DNA of 64,000 nucleotides. It comes from Posidonia oceanica. Lineage: Eukaryota > Streptophyta > Magnoliopsida > Alismatales > Posidoniaceae. This document shows positions 54,573 to 64,000 of this stretch, piece by piece; the stretch's first letter is position 1; each line of letters opens with the position of its first letter. The stretch lies in assembly GCA_037176725.1 (NCBI GenBank), contig JAZBRS010000011.1:6882001-6946000 (forward strand), written 5' to 3'. The position numbers and the translations under genes were made by a program. The notes under the pieces are model-generated. The model made no database searches and was not told the DNA's origin. It saw only the letters and a list, made by a program, of their open reading frames with translations.

Positions 54573-57122
54573 TGTGACCATCCCCGAATGGCGCTGGGAC
54601 GCTGACACGCACCGACCGATGAGGGTCACGGATGAATGGTGGATCCGAGGAAGGATGCTCGACTCGAAAACACCAGAAGAATGGCGAAGAAAACAAAAGA
54701 TAAGACAAAACGGAGTCGCCACCTAGTCTATTGTCGGGAGACGTGGAAAACTAAGGAAAAACAATAATAAGCATGCGATATGACGCAAAATGTATGACTT
54801 ATGCCAATGGATGCAGACACGATGGTCATTGTGGGCCAAGAGAAAGGGTAAGGACTCCTGTTACGCATGGGGAATGTGTTAGGTACCCCCATGCACCCGG
54901 AATCAGTCTTTCTAAGCTTGTCTCGCTCGCATGTGTGGAAATATAGGCAACAATGCCAAAATGTATGCCAAGAGGCGAAATATGCTATGCCATTCTTAAA
55001 GTAAGCTAAATGCAATGTTATGCTAATGAATGCATGCCATTAGATATGGGCTAGGAAATGAATGATGTTATGATGTCATGATGAATGACAAAACATGCTC
55101 TGGGAAAACATCAGAAGCAAGGGAAGCCAAGATGCAAGCAAAATCGAAGCTAGATGCATGCTCTGTCCACTGAATGAAGACTCTAAAAAACACACACATG
55201 CAATACGCGAGACCAAACCGCAGAACATTCACGCGGTACCAGTCTGTTCCAGACAGTGGACATCATCGCAAGATTGGGATTCCAACTTGATTCGAATCGA
55301 TTTGGATTCCATCGATTGACCATGAGGGATCTCCCAGGAACACAACCATGCAAGAAATAAGGGCAAAGGACCCTCGACTCACCTTCCCCACCTCTATCAC
55401 GTCATCGCCAGAGTTCTGAAGGTTGGCCGGCCATTACAAGGGTTGGCGACCTCTGGAACATTATCCCGGCATTCGAAGGGGTGATGGGAAGAGAGGGAGA
55501 GAAGAAGGGATGCCAAACAGGAAGCAAAATGATGCGTGGTCCCTCGCCTCCATCCACCTTGGTCAGCACCGGCAAGTTCGAGCTCGGCCGGCCACTGAAG
55601 AGGCTACAAGCTCGAAATAGAGCCTTTGGAGTGTCGACAAGCATCAAGGGGAGCTGAGGAAGGAGAGGGGATGCAATGCCAATCGGCAACTGCCACCGAT
55701 ACTTCCCCCCGTCCCGGTCGTGTCGCGCCAGAATCTCCGAGTCCCACCGGCCATGGAAGAGGTCAAGGAGCTCGAGAAATCTGCTAGGGCGTACCGAGGA
55801 GTGAAAGGAAGGAAAAGGGATGTGAGGCTAAACCAGAGAAGAAGCCATGGAGCAAGATGGGTCAAGCCCTGCGCTCAACGGCCAATGGCCTTGTGTAGGC
55901 CGACGACCCATCGCCAGAGAAGATAAAAATCGGCAAACGAAGATGCAAAATGAAGAAATACAAGCCAAGCAACTACAATTCACGAAACCGAAGCAATCCA
56001 CAACATGAGAGAGGAAGTCGGATGAAAGGATGCTCACCAGAATTGACGGGCTAGTTGTCCCTTCCAGCGAGACTCGCGGCCAACGTCTCCGGGTTGGCGG
56101 TGCTGCAAGGCAACGAGGCAGAGGAGGCTGGGGTTGCAGAGACTGTTGGAGGCTCAGGTGGCTCGAGTGTAGGCTTGAGGTGGTTGGATAATGCGGTAGA
56201 TGGGATTGCTGTTGGGTGGCCGGAAACGATGGCGGGTGGCCAAAGATGGTGGTGGAGGTTGCCATAAGGTGATGGTTATGCGTGGGAGTGGCTGGGCGAT
56301 GCAGAGAAGGCCAGGCGAGTGTCCCAGGTGGCTAGGAATGTGGAGGAGGGCAATGTAGGTGTTGTCTGCCAATGGGGTGGCCGGAGAAGAAGATGGGTTG
56401 CCGAAATGGGTCTGTGGTTGGCTGGGAGATGTGCTCAGGCCAAGGGGACGAGTTGGGTAGCTGGCTGGAGGGCTGGAGCAACCAGGATGGTGACCAGAGG
56501 CTCGAATGTCGGCCACGAGCACTGTTTTATAGGGGTGAGGGTGCATGAAGGCTGTTGGTTCAAATCTAGATTTGAAAGGGATGGCTAAGATTTGGTTTGA
56601 GGATTGGATGGGGATTTGGTTTGCAAAGGGGGATACGATGGTCCAGAAAGATTAAGGAACATGCCTAGATCCATGCAGGCCAATGAGAAGCAAGGAATCG
56701 ATGGTCCAAAAGACAAATAGACCACTTAAACCTCGACTGCCGATGCCACTGACACAGGGCAAACGCGAGAGCTTCCCGCGAGACAATCCCGCGAGAGGAA
56801 CACACGAGAGTCCTATGCAGAGTCTGTTGCACTAATTTCTAGGCCTGATGCTTGACTTCTAGGCCACCAGTGGGCTTGGGGTTTGTGGTGTGTGGTTTTA
56901 GGATGGGTCTAGGATGTGCTTGAGGTGTTGGGCTTGGGGTTTGTGGTGTGTGGTTTTAGGATGGGTCTAGGATGTGCTTGAGGTGTTGGGCTAGGTTTGG
57001 GAGGTTTGTGTGGGGTTTTGGGCTAGTTTTAGGGAAGGTGATTGGGTGATGCCTCATCACGACTGAAGCGAGCTCTTCTGGAGAAATCCACCAGCGAGTC
57101 GCGTCAAATCGGGGTGTCTACA
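54573..57122 (-). repeat. 5' LTR of element C (2.55 kb)
   Basis: Minus strand TGTAGACACCCC to GGTCACA. The last 500 bp align with the LTR ends of element 1 (for example CTCGACTCGAAAACAC and the TGGGCCAAGAG...GGTAAGGACTCCTGTTA block). Two tandem 60-bp copies of a GGTTTGTGGTGTGTGG unit lie at 56878-56998. Confidence 0.8.
56525..56531 (-). promoter_or_regulatory. TATA box of element C LTR
   Basis: Minus strand CCCCTATAAAACAG, a good plant TATA box, 0.59 kb from the LTR start. It implies a transcript start near 56495 and a leader of nearly 2 kb inside the LTR. Confidence 0.6.
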
Positions 57123-57133
57123 CTATTCCTCAC

Positions 57134-57665
57134 CGATTCATCCATATAAAGTAAGTCTTCAATTCGTGCAGCTGCATTGAATGCCAAACTCTCCGGCACT
57201 CTTGAGTAGCTCTCCAGGATAGCCTGTCCAACATCCTGCAAAATATGGTTCAGTCTGATTTCTTAACAACGAAAATGACATGAATTCGCATCTACTTCTC
57301 TAATGTTTTTCAAGAGACTGAAGTGTCTATCTTGCAAAACCGACCTTGTTGTACTAGATTTTGCATGTATCCAAAGTTGTTTGTGATAATTGTGGATATC
57401 TCTGCTTTAACCATAACATGATAGTTTCAGCTCTGCTTGCAAGAGTTTCGGTTTTTGTCTCATCAGCCGCTATCCATGAGGATTTTGAATTTTGCATGCT
57501 CGCTTTACGTTTCCACACACACATAGAAGTCTCCATGCGGTCTGCAATGTCAAGAGCATCATGCTCTGATTTTATTTGAAGACAATCAAGGAAATAGTCA
57601 GGAGAGAACTGCTCTGTGGTAGACATGTAACGGTAGGCTACATCTCCTACACCTGCCCGTCCACA
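57134..57665 (-). pseudogene. RopGEF (PRONE domain) fragment, two exons
   Basis: Minus strand. Exon 57665-57345 (321 bp, after TTCAG, before GTCGGT) encodes GRAGVGDVAYRYMSTTEQFSP, SEHDALDIADRMETSM, WKRK and LASRAETIMLWLKQRYPQL. After a 109-bp intron, exon 57235-57134 (102 bp, before GTGAGG) encodes [20 protein letters not shown] and [12 protein letters not shown]. These are the late part of the PRONE domain of plant Rop guanine nucleotide exchange factors, which activate Rop GTPases at the plasma membrane. A TAG at 57356-57354 stands where Gln of KIQYNK is usual. Earlier exons are absent to the right, and element C begins 11 nt into the next intron. It is most likely a dead gene fragment. Confidence 0.85.
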
Positions 57666-57829
57666 CTGAACAAAATATTGACTTTTAGAAAGCTACCAAC
57701 AAAGGAAAGAAACTTCCATTTGAACATGAGATCATGGTATTATTTTCTAAACCATTGGATAATATTTTCCTTTCCTATTGGAGTACAACTTATAGGCTAT
57801 TATTACTTAAAGTTTAGCTAATAAGATGG

Positions 57830-58179
57830 CATCCTTCCCTGAGATTCGTGTTCAGATCCTTGAATATCCATAACCGTGCCTAAATTAGCCACGAAATAGC
57901 CACAGAAAAATATCGTGCCTACATTAGCCACGGAATAGCCACGGAAAAATACTGTGACTAAATTAGCCACGGCTTGGCCACGGATCTTGATGCGACAAGA
58001 ATACATTCGTTGCACGGATTAGCCACAGCCAGCCTAAGTGGTGGCTAAAATTTAGATACCAGGCTTTTAGCCACGGGCTTTGCCACAGTTAAAAGCCGTG
58101 GCTAAATTGATTTAGCCACGGCTTTTTTAGTATTTGCCATGGAATTTGGCGGTGGCTAAAGTCCAGTTTTCTTGTAGTA
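57830..58179 (-). mobile_element. CACTA-type transposon end with subterminal GCCACGG repeats
   Basis: At 58167-58179 the plus strand reads TTTTCTTGTAGTA, the complement of a CACTACAAGAAAA end with one change. Inward are about 12 copies of TTAGCCACGG and CCGTGGCTAA in both directions, typical of subterminal repeats. No transposase and no second end are visible, so it is a remnant or a small nonautonomous copy. Confidence 0.65.
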
Positions 58180-59081
58180 TACTTGTAGGCCAGTGTCGGT
58201 TGCTTGGCACTGAGCAACAGGATAGGATTTCGACTGTGTGTCAGAGTGTGATTTTGTGGATTTGTGATGGTTTTGAACTTGATTTGGCATAGAGTAGCCA
58301 TTTCAAATATGCAAATGGTTTTGGTTTCTTGGCATCAATATTGAGATGCCCATTTTGGTTATGTTGGATTGGTTGGCAGGTCTCGAGATTTGAGAGATCT
58401 GGACTTTTGGTTTTGGGATGGTTTCTCTGATGCACACCTCATTGAGTCAGTGCATTATGTTTTTCTGTGGTTTGGGTTTTCAGTGCGCTTGAATTTCTAC
58501 ACAAGAACCCTTGTGCCGGTTTTCAATGGTTTTAGGGTTGCACAAGTATTGTGCATGAGTTGTGTTGTTTTTTGTGGTTTTGCTCTAGATTTTATTAGTT
58601 ATGGTGTTTTCTGCTATGGTTCATAGGATTGATGAGGCTTTGCAGGTTTGGTGTCTTGATTCCGTGTTGGTTTTGGTGCAAGGGTGCGCCCGTGTGTTGG
58701 CTGCACAGGACTGCTGCCCTATGCTACATGGTTGGGGCTGCAGCTGGTTTTGGTGTAATTTTGAGTTAGCTTTCCGATTTTTTTTTTTTGGTTTTGTTTT
58801 GTGGAATGTGTGTTGGGTGACTTATTTAGTGGTCACTCACATGTGCTTTTATTTTGTGTTTTGCAAGGGCAAATTAGGAGTTGACTTGCTAGTGCATATA
58901 GAGGAGGGTCACTCAACTACACATCAAGGATTCTAGGTAAATATGTTGTTTTAGATTTAATTTTGTTGATTACAATATTTTATAGATTGTGTGCTTGGAT
59001 TTAGATTCAGCATTGATTATTTGATTATTGGATTTAAAAAATAAATGGATAGGTTAGGTGTAACGACTGGGGTCGTTACAT
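58180..59081. other. Unassigned T/G-rich stretch
   Basis: No supported gene. Short ORFs are T/G-rich with no recognised family. It ends with an inverted pair TGTAACGAC/GTCGTTACA (59059-59080, 4-bp loop) that resembles LTR tips of some gypsy elements. Confidence 0.4.
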
Positions 59082-61360
59082 GATGGTTTCTCTCTTAGGT
59101 TTTATCTTTCTGCTTGGGATGTCCTTAAGAATGATATGGTTGATCTTGTTAAATATTTCTTTGTAGGTGGTTTTATGCATCGTAGTATCTCTGCCTCCTT
59201 GATTTGTTTGATCCCCAAAGTGGACCATCCATCCAGTTTGCTCAATTTCAGCCTATTAGTATGGGTAATGTTGTTTCTAAGGTTTTCTCTAAAATTCTTA
59301 GTAATATACTGATTTCTATTTTGCCAAGATTGATAGCGAGGAGCAGGCAGGTTTTGTGAAGGCATGCGATATTTTTTTTCACATTCAACTGGCCCAAGAA
59401 GTTATTACTGATCTAGATGAGAAATGTAGAGGAGGTCATATTGATTTTAAACTATACATGCTTAAAGCGTATGACAGGTTGGAGTGGTCATTCCTTTATG
59501 TTGTTTTACAGAGGTTTGGTTTTTCTGTTCGGTTTGTTGAATTGGTGAAATGGACACTGACTAACAATTGGTTCACTCCTATCATTAATGGTCGACAAAG
59601 TGATTTTTTCAAGTCGTATAGGGGCTTGAAGCAAGGAGAACTGTTATCCCCCCTCAGTGTTTATGTTGGTGCAGGAGGTCTGTAGTATAGGGGATTCAGA
59701 AACTTTTTGATCACAAGCTTTGTGAACATTTTACTACGATGGGTAAGGGTGTTTCTCCTTCGCATTTACTTTTTGTTGATGATGCCTTGATATTTTGTAG
59801 GGCCTCTTCCCCTACTGTTAGGCAAATGTTGGATTTTATTATGAGATATGAGCATGCTTCAGGTTAACGCATGGGTTATAATAAATGAACATATTATTGG
59901 TGTAAAGACCTTGCTAGTCATGATTAGGTGGCACAGATGATAGGTTTTTCAAAGGGTGCTTGGCCATTGAGATATCTGGGTACTCCTATTGCGCCAGGTA
60001 GAATGTGTTCTCACTACTTCACCCTGTTGGTTGAGAGGATCAGGAATCATATCATGGGTTGGACGTCCAAATTTCTCTCTATGAGTGGTTGTCTCATTCT
60101 AGTTAAACATGTTCTTTCTTCCTTACCTGTGCATATTTTGGCAATCATGAAGGTTCCCATCTTGGTGATGAAAGCGATTGACAAGCTACTATGGGATTTT
60201 CTGTGGGATTTCAAAGATGGGAGGAAAATTTTGCACTAGGTTAAGTGGAGTACGTGTACCTTGTCTATGCATGAGATGGGTCTTGGCATTCGTAGATTGG
60301 CTAATATTCAATCAAAAGCTATTGGAAGTTATTGTTGAAGGAGTCTTTGTAGAGCAAATATTGTTTAACCAAGCACAAAGTTTGATCAGAATGGTTGGTT
60401 TGCCACTCCTCCTTCTTTTAGTTCTATGTAGTGGAAAGAGTTTATGGGTGTCATTCCTTAGGTTATTTCTCATTCTCTGTGGCTTATTGACAAAGGTAAT
60501 AGATTTTTCTAGATGGATAAATGGTGGTCTAGTGGGATAATTTTTTAGTAAAGACTTGTGTGCTTTGTAGGTAGATCATATTGGATTGGAGGATCATCTC
60601 ATATGGTTACCTGTTGTAGATGGTGATTTTTCTATCAAAAGCTTGGGGGATTTGCTGAACATGAATGTTACTTCCTCTAAAAATATGAGGTGGATTTGGT
60701 CTTCATGTTATCCTTCGAAAGTTTCATTACAGCTTTGGCAGATTGGGTGGAATGCTGTGGCGATTGATGGTAATGTCCAAGCTAAGGCTATTCTGTTTGT
60801 TTCTAAATGCAACTGTTGTGAGAATTCCCAGTCTGAGACTTTAAATCATCTATTTCTTGAGGGGGAGTTGGGTCAGTTTCTTTGGCATTATTTTGGGAAC
60901 CTTCTTCACATTCTGGTGCTTGATTGTGTTCTTGCTATCATTCGGGCTTGGCTTGGTGTTGCTAGTGTTTTCTCTTACAGACATATGTTTATTGGTTCAA
61001 TTCCAGGTTTTATCTACTAGCACATTTGGAGGGAGCATTGTTCTTGTCGATTTTCTAACATTTTTCGCACATGGAGGCAAGTTTCCTCTCTTATTATTAC
61101 TGATTGCAATTTCATGTTCACAAGTAAAAAGTTCTTCTAGCATAGGGGTGATGTGAGTGCTATTACTCATGAGGGATTCCATGTTCCTGTGCTTCTGGAA
61201 AGGTGGTTCATGTTGCTTAAATGGCTTCCTCCTGAGAGAGGTTGGAAAGCCAATGTAGATGGTCCTTCCATGTCTAGATCCACTAGTGGAGGTGGCATTG
61301 TTCGAACTAGTGGGGGACATGTTATTCTTGCTTTCTCCAAGTATTATGGTTCTGTCACCA
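59082..61360 (+). mobile_element. LINE (non-LTR retrotransposon), truncated and decayed
   Basis: From GATGGTTTCTCTCTTAGG onward the frames give LINE RT blocks: DGFSLRFY, LICLIPKVDHPSSLLNF, DLDEKCRGGHIDFKLYMLKAYDRLEWSF (split motif), INGRQSDFFKSYRGLKQGELLSP, then HLLFVDDALIFCRASSPT with the catalytic FVDD, the PLRYLGTPIAPGRM thumb, a zf-RVT zinc region near 60586-60915 and an RNase H start (WKANVDG) near 61230. Frameshifts and stops separate them. It lacks the endonuclease side (5' truncation, usual for LINEs), and the RNase H breaks off at 61360. Confidence 0.85.
60510..60559. repeat. Inverted repeat arm inside the LINE (partner 61361-61410)
   Basis: 50 bp, matching the reverse complement of 61361-61410 at all but one position. 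This arm lies in LINE sequence between the thumb and zinc regions. Confidence 0.95.
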
Positions 61361-61410
61361 ACAAGTCTTTACTAAAAAATTATCCCCCTAGACCACCATT
61401 TATCCATCTA
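61361..61410. repeat. Inverted copy of LINE segment 60510-60559
   Basis: It replaces the expected continuation of the RNase H domain exactly after TNKS. No tail or poly(A) follows. Confidence 0.95.
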
Positions 61411-63021
61411 CTATAACTACTACTGGATACTACATGAATGTCATCAAGATGCATATGCAAGGAAGAGTCGAAAGTAAGAATGCACACTAGTTGATTCAAA
61501 CTGGCTAACCGAATCACTTTTTGTTGTTCAACTTGAAATTTTTGCAAGCCAATAGAAGTGGTTGTGGTTTGACTTGGTGCTTGTTTTAACTGAACCAAAT
61601 CGGCCTTGTATAAACACATATATACCATCAATGTATGCATGATATAATTACTTAAGTTTGATTGAATAAGAGATACGCGTACATGCCTGGTTAGAGAGTA
61701 TTTTAGAATGTTCGCTTAAGAAAATACATCTTCAGTGATAAGAAAAAAAAATTGAGCATATATTATCTTTAACTAATTATTTGTCAATATTATATGTGTT
61801 TATATATTCTTATATCTTAGAGCAGAATAAGAAAATCATGAACCAAGCCAATGGAACGAAAAATAATAATTGTTTTGTATATGGTTTAGCTTCAACAACA
61901 AAACAATTTGGTTTCAATTTCTTACAAACTAATTGATACAATTCAGTTTGAAATTCTTCCTAAGATTGAATCAAATTGAGCTATGTGTACCCTTGGTTCA
62001 TGCTTGTCTTCACTAAAGTAGATTCTGCTTTTTATTTAGTTATACATACTGCAAAAAAAATGTTATTATATATATACTACTATACATCTAAGTGACTTTA
62101 TGCTGCATGTTTTCTACATTCTTAGAAAAAAAGGTCTAAAGACTACAACACATTCAAATTTCACATTATTTAGAGATAATTTCATTGTTGACTAAAGCAT
62201 TTAATTTTAACTATTGAAATTTATAATAAATTATTAGAACTTTGGATCTTTTGATGGAATGGTTATCATAATCAAATTGCGATGATTATTATGCACATGA
62301 ACTTTATAGTGTGGTAATCGAGTCCATAAGATTAAAATTTTAAAAAGTGCAATCGCATATGACCATGTCGGCTATATAGTACGTACAACCCAATTGGCCT
62401 GTTATATTATGCATAACAATCTCTAATTAAGGATAACTACTTCTCACATGGAAATTATAGTTTTCCCTGTCCAAAAGAAAAGGAAAGAAGATATCCTCAA
62501 CGTTAGAAACCATAAACACCTGAAAATTCTATAGTATTCATAGTATTATCTCACAAAGTTGTAATTATCTATTGGTAGTTATAATTCTTTATTTACAGCT
62601 ATAAATCGCACAATTTATATATTTGAATAAATGATAAGATCAAAAGTTTTCGACATCCATCAAAATTTTTGGTACCCATATAGGTACCATAGACACAACC
62701 TAATGTCTTATCTATTTTTCTTCTTTTAAAAAAGCAAAAGAAACACCATCTAAAGAGAACAAAAATAACCGGTCACGAACCATGACCCATCCACCACTTG
62801 TCGGATCTATTATATCCCGATTAGGAATGTTGCTAGAATCGGATCGATTTTAGATTGCCACATCCATACACACCATCAATAAAAACTAAACTACTTAAGA
62901 GGATCCAGAAGATACGAGATGGGTCCAGAAGCACTGACGCATGCGTAACTAACCACGACAAAAACGTATTTCTTGAAACCCAAGCCAAGTACAGAATTTC
63001 ACAACTGAAAATTACCAAGAC
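61411..63021. other. AT-rich intergenic region upstream of the SAP gene
   Basis: No gene, RNA gene or recognisable transposon. Only simple AT runs such as TATATATAT near 62070. The last few hundred bases presumably hold the promoter of the following gene, but I identify no specific element. Confidence 0.6.
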
Positions 63022-63030
63022 ATATATATA
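63022..63030 (+). promoter_or_regulatory. TATA box of the SAP12-like gene
   Basis: ATATATATA, 79 bp before the ATG. A start site near 63055 would leave a short GA-rich 5' UTR (AGATAGAGAGAGAAA). Confidence 0.6.
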
Positions 63031-63108
63031 GAGACTCCCCCACCCCTCCAGTGCAAACAATCAGATAGAGAGAGAAACGGGGAGAAAGAACATCTAGATT
63101 CAGAAGCC

Positions 63109-63812
63109 ATGGGAGGAGGAACAGAAGCATTCCCAGATCTCGGAAGACACTGCGAGCAGGACTCCTGCCATCAGCTAGACCTTCTTCCCTTCAAGTGCGA
63201 TGGCTGCCACAAGGTCTGCCCAACCGTAATATCAAATTCCATAGGTTCTGTTGTGCACCGAGGAGATCACCAGCGCAAAGAAAGGAAAAAAAAAAATTTA
63301 AAAATAAGTGTTTCTCGTCTCTCCATGCCAACCTGTAATTCTAGCGAAGTAGTGTATTATATATATAACTCACGTAATGGCATCATCCACAGGTGTTCTG
63401 CTTGAAGCATAGAAGCTACATCGACCACAATTGCAAAAAGGCGGAGCACCACAGCCGAGTCGTGGTAGTTTGCAAGGTATGCTCAATTGCCATAGAGAAG
63501 AAGGAAGGTAAAGAAGACGAAGATATTTTGGCTAAGCACGTGAAATCTGGCGATTGTGACGCGACCAAGAAGTACAAGCCCAAGTGCCCTGTGAAACGCT
63601 GCAAAGAAACACTCACGTTTTCAAACACCAGCACTTGCAAAACCTGCAACCAGAAAGTATGCCTGAAGCATCGGTTCCCAGACGAGCACATCTGCACCAA
63701 ACCCAACAGGGGAGAATCCAGATTCTTGCTTGCGCTGGCATCAAGGACTGGCAAAGATTGCAGGGGGGCGAACAAAAAAGTAGCATCACCCCGATCTGTT
63801 TACTCGTGCTGA
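63109..63812 (+). CDS. Two-AN1 zinc finger stress-associated protein, SAP12-like (two exons)
   Basis: Exon 1 is 63109-63213 and exon 2 is 63393-63812; the 179-bp intron has GT...AG ends. The start context is GCCATGGG. The product is 174 residues. Finger 1 spans the splice: C-x4-C-x9-C-x2-C-x4-C-x2-H-x5-H-x-C from residue 15. Finger 2 starts at CPVKRC and follows C-x4-C-x11-C-x2-C-x4-C-x2-H-x5-H-x-C. The opening [12 protein letters not shown] and the block KRCKETLTF are typical of the plant SAP12 group (about 180 residues), whose members respond to heat, salt and redox stress. It looks intact. The RopGEF remnant is its only non-transposon neighbour. Confidence 0.93.
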
Positions 63813-64000
63813 ACTGTTTCTCTATTTCGTGTGCTTTCGATTTATTCTTTTTTTTTCTTTTTTTTTGGTTGTACAGACGAAAACCATTTGTTATTTGAGA
63901 TGCAATCCCCGTATTATTGAACTAACCTTATGGTTGAAATTTCACTTAAGCAGCGAGCCCATATCGTTACAACTTTTAATCAGATATCTGGATGAAAGTG
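63813..64000 (+). other. 3' flank of the SAP12-like gene
   Basis: T-rich runs at 63840-63868 and no canonical AATAAA before the window end. Presumably the 3' UTR. Confidence 0.45.

Larger units (their letters stand above)
53665..57122 (-). mobile_element. Element C: Tat-like retrotransposon, 5' LTR and partial leader
   Basis: Minus-strand element cut on the left by element 2. It keeps the 5' LTR (57122-54573), a PBS and about 0.9 kb of leader, including the module conserved in elements 1 and 2. The rest is beyond the left edge. It starts TGTAGACACCCC at 57122, inside a RopGEF intron. Confidence 0.85.

Noticed and set aside
58369..58936. T/G-rich ORFs that could be a small membrane protein
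   Set aside because: Composition-driven hydrophobic translation with no start context, no family and transposon remnants on both sides.

Overview
This is a repeat-rich nuclear window from a flowering plant. The evidence is a spliced two-AN1-zinc-finger stress-associated protein gene, exons of a RopGEF (PRONE) gene, a plant LINE, a CACTA-type end, and several Tat/Ogre-lineage Ty3/gypsy retrotransposons with two RNase H domains. I cannot name the species. Nothing bacterial, organellar or viral was recognised.

About 57 kb is one nest of four related retrotransposons, here called C, 2, 1 and A. Element C (minus strand, 5' LTR at 54573-57122) sits 11 nt inside an intron of a decayed RopGEF gene. 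Element 2 (plus strand, right end 53659) inserted into the 5' leader of C. Element 1 (minus strand, 14305-37038, 22.7 kb, exact 5-bp target duplication CCAGG) inserted into the gag of element 2. Element A (minus strand, right end 10375, left end outside the window) inserted into the 5' LTR of element 2. The order of insertion is therefore C, then 2, then 1 and A.

Elements 1 and 2 share one layout: LTR, primer binding site (PBS) for a tRNA with 3' end matching TGGCGACTCC, long leader, gag, protease, G-patch-like domain, long linker, RT, degenerate RNase H, archaeal-type RNase H, integrase, spacer, a separate 400-codon ORF of DUF7745/plant-mobile-domain type, a hairpin-rich 3' region, polypurine tract and LTR. 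Their gag-pol frames carry many stops and some frameshifts, while the 400-codon 3' ORF is uninterrupted in both. Element A is a more distant relative, with two tandem retropepsin-like domains, a canonical G-patch and a proline-rich linker with PHEGQTA repeats.

Right of the nest are the RopGEF fragment (57134-57665), a CACTA-like end with GCCACGG repeats (57830-58179), a truncated LINE (59082-61360) whose end is replaced by a 50-bp inverted copy of its own interior, AT-rich intergenic DNA, and the intact two-exon SAP12-like gene (63109-63812).

The most unusual signals are structural: tandem hairpin arrays with compensatory stem changes in the 3' regions of elements 1 and 2; double-hairpin modules (core GCGTCCAACGTTGGACGC) in the LTRs of element 2 with variant counterparts in A; repeated PBS-like motifs at conserved spacing on both sides of the real PBS; and conserved foldback potential around the polypurine tract.
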